64,000 bases of DNA, taken from assembly GCF_035946055.1 (NCBI RefSeq), contig NZ_CP108364.1:930001-994000 (forward strand). Direction: 5' to 3'. Positions within the stretch are counted from its first letter, which is position 1, and each line of letters starts with the position of its first letter. A model generated the notes under the pieces. It had not been told where the DNA came from and made no database searches. It saw only the letters and a program-made list of their open reading frames with translations. Positions 62,903 to 64,000 of the stretch are shown here, in pieces. The position numbers were made by a program, and so were the translations under genes. Source of the DNA: Streptomyces sp. NBC_01341 (GTDB lineage Bacteria; Actinomycetota; Actinomycetes; Streptomycetales; Streptomycetaceae).

Positions 62903-64000
62903 ATGAACAGGCAGAACGAGGCAGAACGCCCTTACGACGTGGTCCTTTTCGGAGCTACCGGCTTCGTGGGGGCACTCACGGCCGAATATCTCGCCGCCCA
63001 CGCACCGGACAGCTGCCGCTGGGCCCTGGCGGGCCGCGACGGCGCCAAGCTGGAACAGCTGCGCGACCGCCTCGCCGCGGACCACCCGCACTGCGCGGAC
63101 CTCCCGCTGCTGACGGCGGACGCCGACGACGGCGAGGCCCTGCGCGAACTGGCGCGCTCGGCACACGTGGTGGCCTCGACGGTCGGCCCGTACGTCTGGT
63201 ACGGCGAGAAACTGGTCGCCGCCTGCGCGGACTCGGGCACGGACTACGCGGACCTCACGGGCGAGGCCGAGTTCGTCGACCGGATGTTCCTGGAGCACGA
63301 CGCCCGGGCCCGCGAGACGGGCGCCCGCCTCGTGCACGCCTGCGGATTCGACTCCGTGCCCCACGACCTCGGCGCCTACTTCACGGTCCAGCAGCTCCCC
63401 GAGGGCGTACCCCTCACCGTAGACGGTTTCGTACGCACCGACGCGGTCTTCTCGGGCGGTACGCTCGCCTCCGCCCTCACCGCCATGGGGCGAGGCCCGC
63501 AGATGCTGCGCGCCGCCAGGGAACGCAGGCTGCACGAACCACGGATCGTCGGCCGCCGCGCCCGCGCCCCGCAGGGTTCACCGCACTTCAGCCCGGAGAC
63601 GGGCACCTGGGCCCTGCCTCTGCCCACCCTGGACCCGCGCGTCGTGGAGCGCTCGGCGCGGGCGCTGGAGCGCTACGGACCCGACTTCCGCTACCGGCAC
63701 TTCGCCTCGGTCAAGCGCCTGCCGATGGCGCTCGGCGGCACCGCGGCCGTGGGCCTGCTGCTGGGAGCCGCCCAGATACCGGCGGCGCGGAGCTGGCTGT
63801 CGGGCCGGGTCGAGCCGGGCACGGGCCCGGACGAACGGCGCAGGCGGCGCAGCTGGTTCACGGTCCGTTTCGTCGGGGAGGGCGGCGGACGGCGGGTGTT
63901 CACCGAGGTGTCGGGCGGCGATCCGGGCTACGGCGAGACGGCGAAGATGCTGGCCGAATCGGCGCTCTCGCTCGCCCTGGACGAGCTGCCGGCGACGTCG
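62903..64000 (+). CDS. Saccharopine-dehydrogenase-like / trans-acting enoyl reductase family protein (3' end outside window)
   Basis: The first 366 residues of a reductase with an N-terminal Rossmann fold: DVVLFGATGFVGALTAEYLAAHAP (about 11-34), ALAGRDGAKLEQLRDRL, VVASTVGPYVWYGEKLVAACADSGTDYADLTGEAEFV and ARLVHACGFDSVPHDLGAY. These are hallmarks of saccharopine-dehydrogenase-like proteins such as mycobacterial trans-acting enoyl reductases and plant/animal SCCPDH. A hydrophobic stretch near residue 275-290 (MALGGTAAVGLLLGAAQIP) suggests membrane association. The substrate is probably a lipid or polyketide. GGAGG lies 6 bases upstream of the ATG. It diverges from the CaiB operon. Confidence 0.85.
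   Translation, partial: MNRQNEAERPYDVVLFGATGFVGALTAEYLAAHAPDSCRWALAGRDGAKLEQLRDRLAADHPHCADLPLLTADADDGEALRELARSAHVVASTVGPYVWYGEKLVAACADSGTDYADLTGEAEFVDRMFLEHDARARETGARLVHACGFDSVPHDLGAYFTVQQLPEGVPLTVDGFVRTDAVFSGGTLASALTAMGRGPQMLRAARERRLHEPRIVGRRARAPQGSPHFSPETGTWALPLPTLDPRVVERSARALERYGPDFRYRHFASVKRLPMALGGTAAVGLLLGAAQIPAARSWLSGRVEPGTGPDERRRRRSWFTVRFVGEGGGRRVFTEVSGGDPGYGETAKMLAESALSLALDELPATS

Overview
This 64 kb window is very GC-rich, has strongly biased third codon positions, and uses many GTG/TTG starts. Family content (squalene-hopene cyclase cluster, SCO6745-family protein, DUF6126, DUF5941, LysM/M23 peptidase behind a c-di-AMP riboswitch, XRE-cupin regulators) points to a Streptomyces chromosome. 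Gene order from the hopanoid block to the SCO6745-family gene resembles the SCO67xx region of S. coelicolor as I remember it; I could not run a comparison.

Layout. 1-3.5 kb: partial metallo-beta-lactamase-fold hydrolase, F420/PPOX-type protein, a Glu/Leu/Phe/Val-dehydrogenase-like gene with a probable operator on its promoter, and a TetR regulator. 3.5-11.3 kb: a DUF6745 gene and a small unknown gene diverge from a tightly coupled STM4015-STM4015-STM4014-STM4013-STM4012-STM4011 cassette (two LRR proteins, an ATP-grasp-like protein, a sulfatase-fold hydrolase, two radical-SAM enzymes). This uncharacterised multi-enzyme system is the most interesting part of the window. 11.3-15.6 kb: SGNH hydrolase, LysM/M23 endopeptidase with riboswitch, tyrosine phosphatase, small membrane protein, XRE-cupin regulator with a 29-bp palindrome. 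15.6-28.5 kb: one long hopanoid operon, hpnC-hpnD-(small ORF)-hpnE-polyprenyl synthase-shc-hpnG-hpnH-ispG-dxs-hpnO, which supplies its own MEP-pathway enzymes and runs to aminobacteriohopanetriol-type products.

28.8-35.9 kb: a surface-polymer cluster with a Wzm/Wzt-like ABC exporter, a GT2 glycosyltransferase, two CDP-alcohol phosphatidyltransferase proteins, a glycerol-1-phosphate-dehydrogenase-like enzyme and a nucleotidyltransferase. 36-43 kb: galE, a CDF metal exporter, a methyltransferase-GNAT fusion behind a possible leader peptide, idi (isoprenoid link to the hopanoid operon), an anti-sigma-type ATPase, and an enoyl-CoA hydratase flanked by two gene remnants. 43-55.6 kb: Tex, an ABC-F ATPase, a D-amino-acid-oxidase-like flavoprotein, a BCCT transporter, and LacI, TetR and MerR regulators around two MpaB/DUF2236 oxygenases.

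55.6-62.7 kb: a beta-oxidation operon (CaiB-type CoA transferase, small ORF, acyl-CoA dehydrogenase, thiolase, FadB-like multifunctional protein) into which an N-terminally truncated TnpB element has inserted. A partial saccharopine-dehydrogenase-like reductase runs off the right edge. No tRNA, rRNA or CRISPR array was seen.
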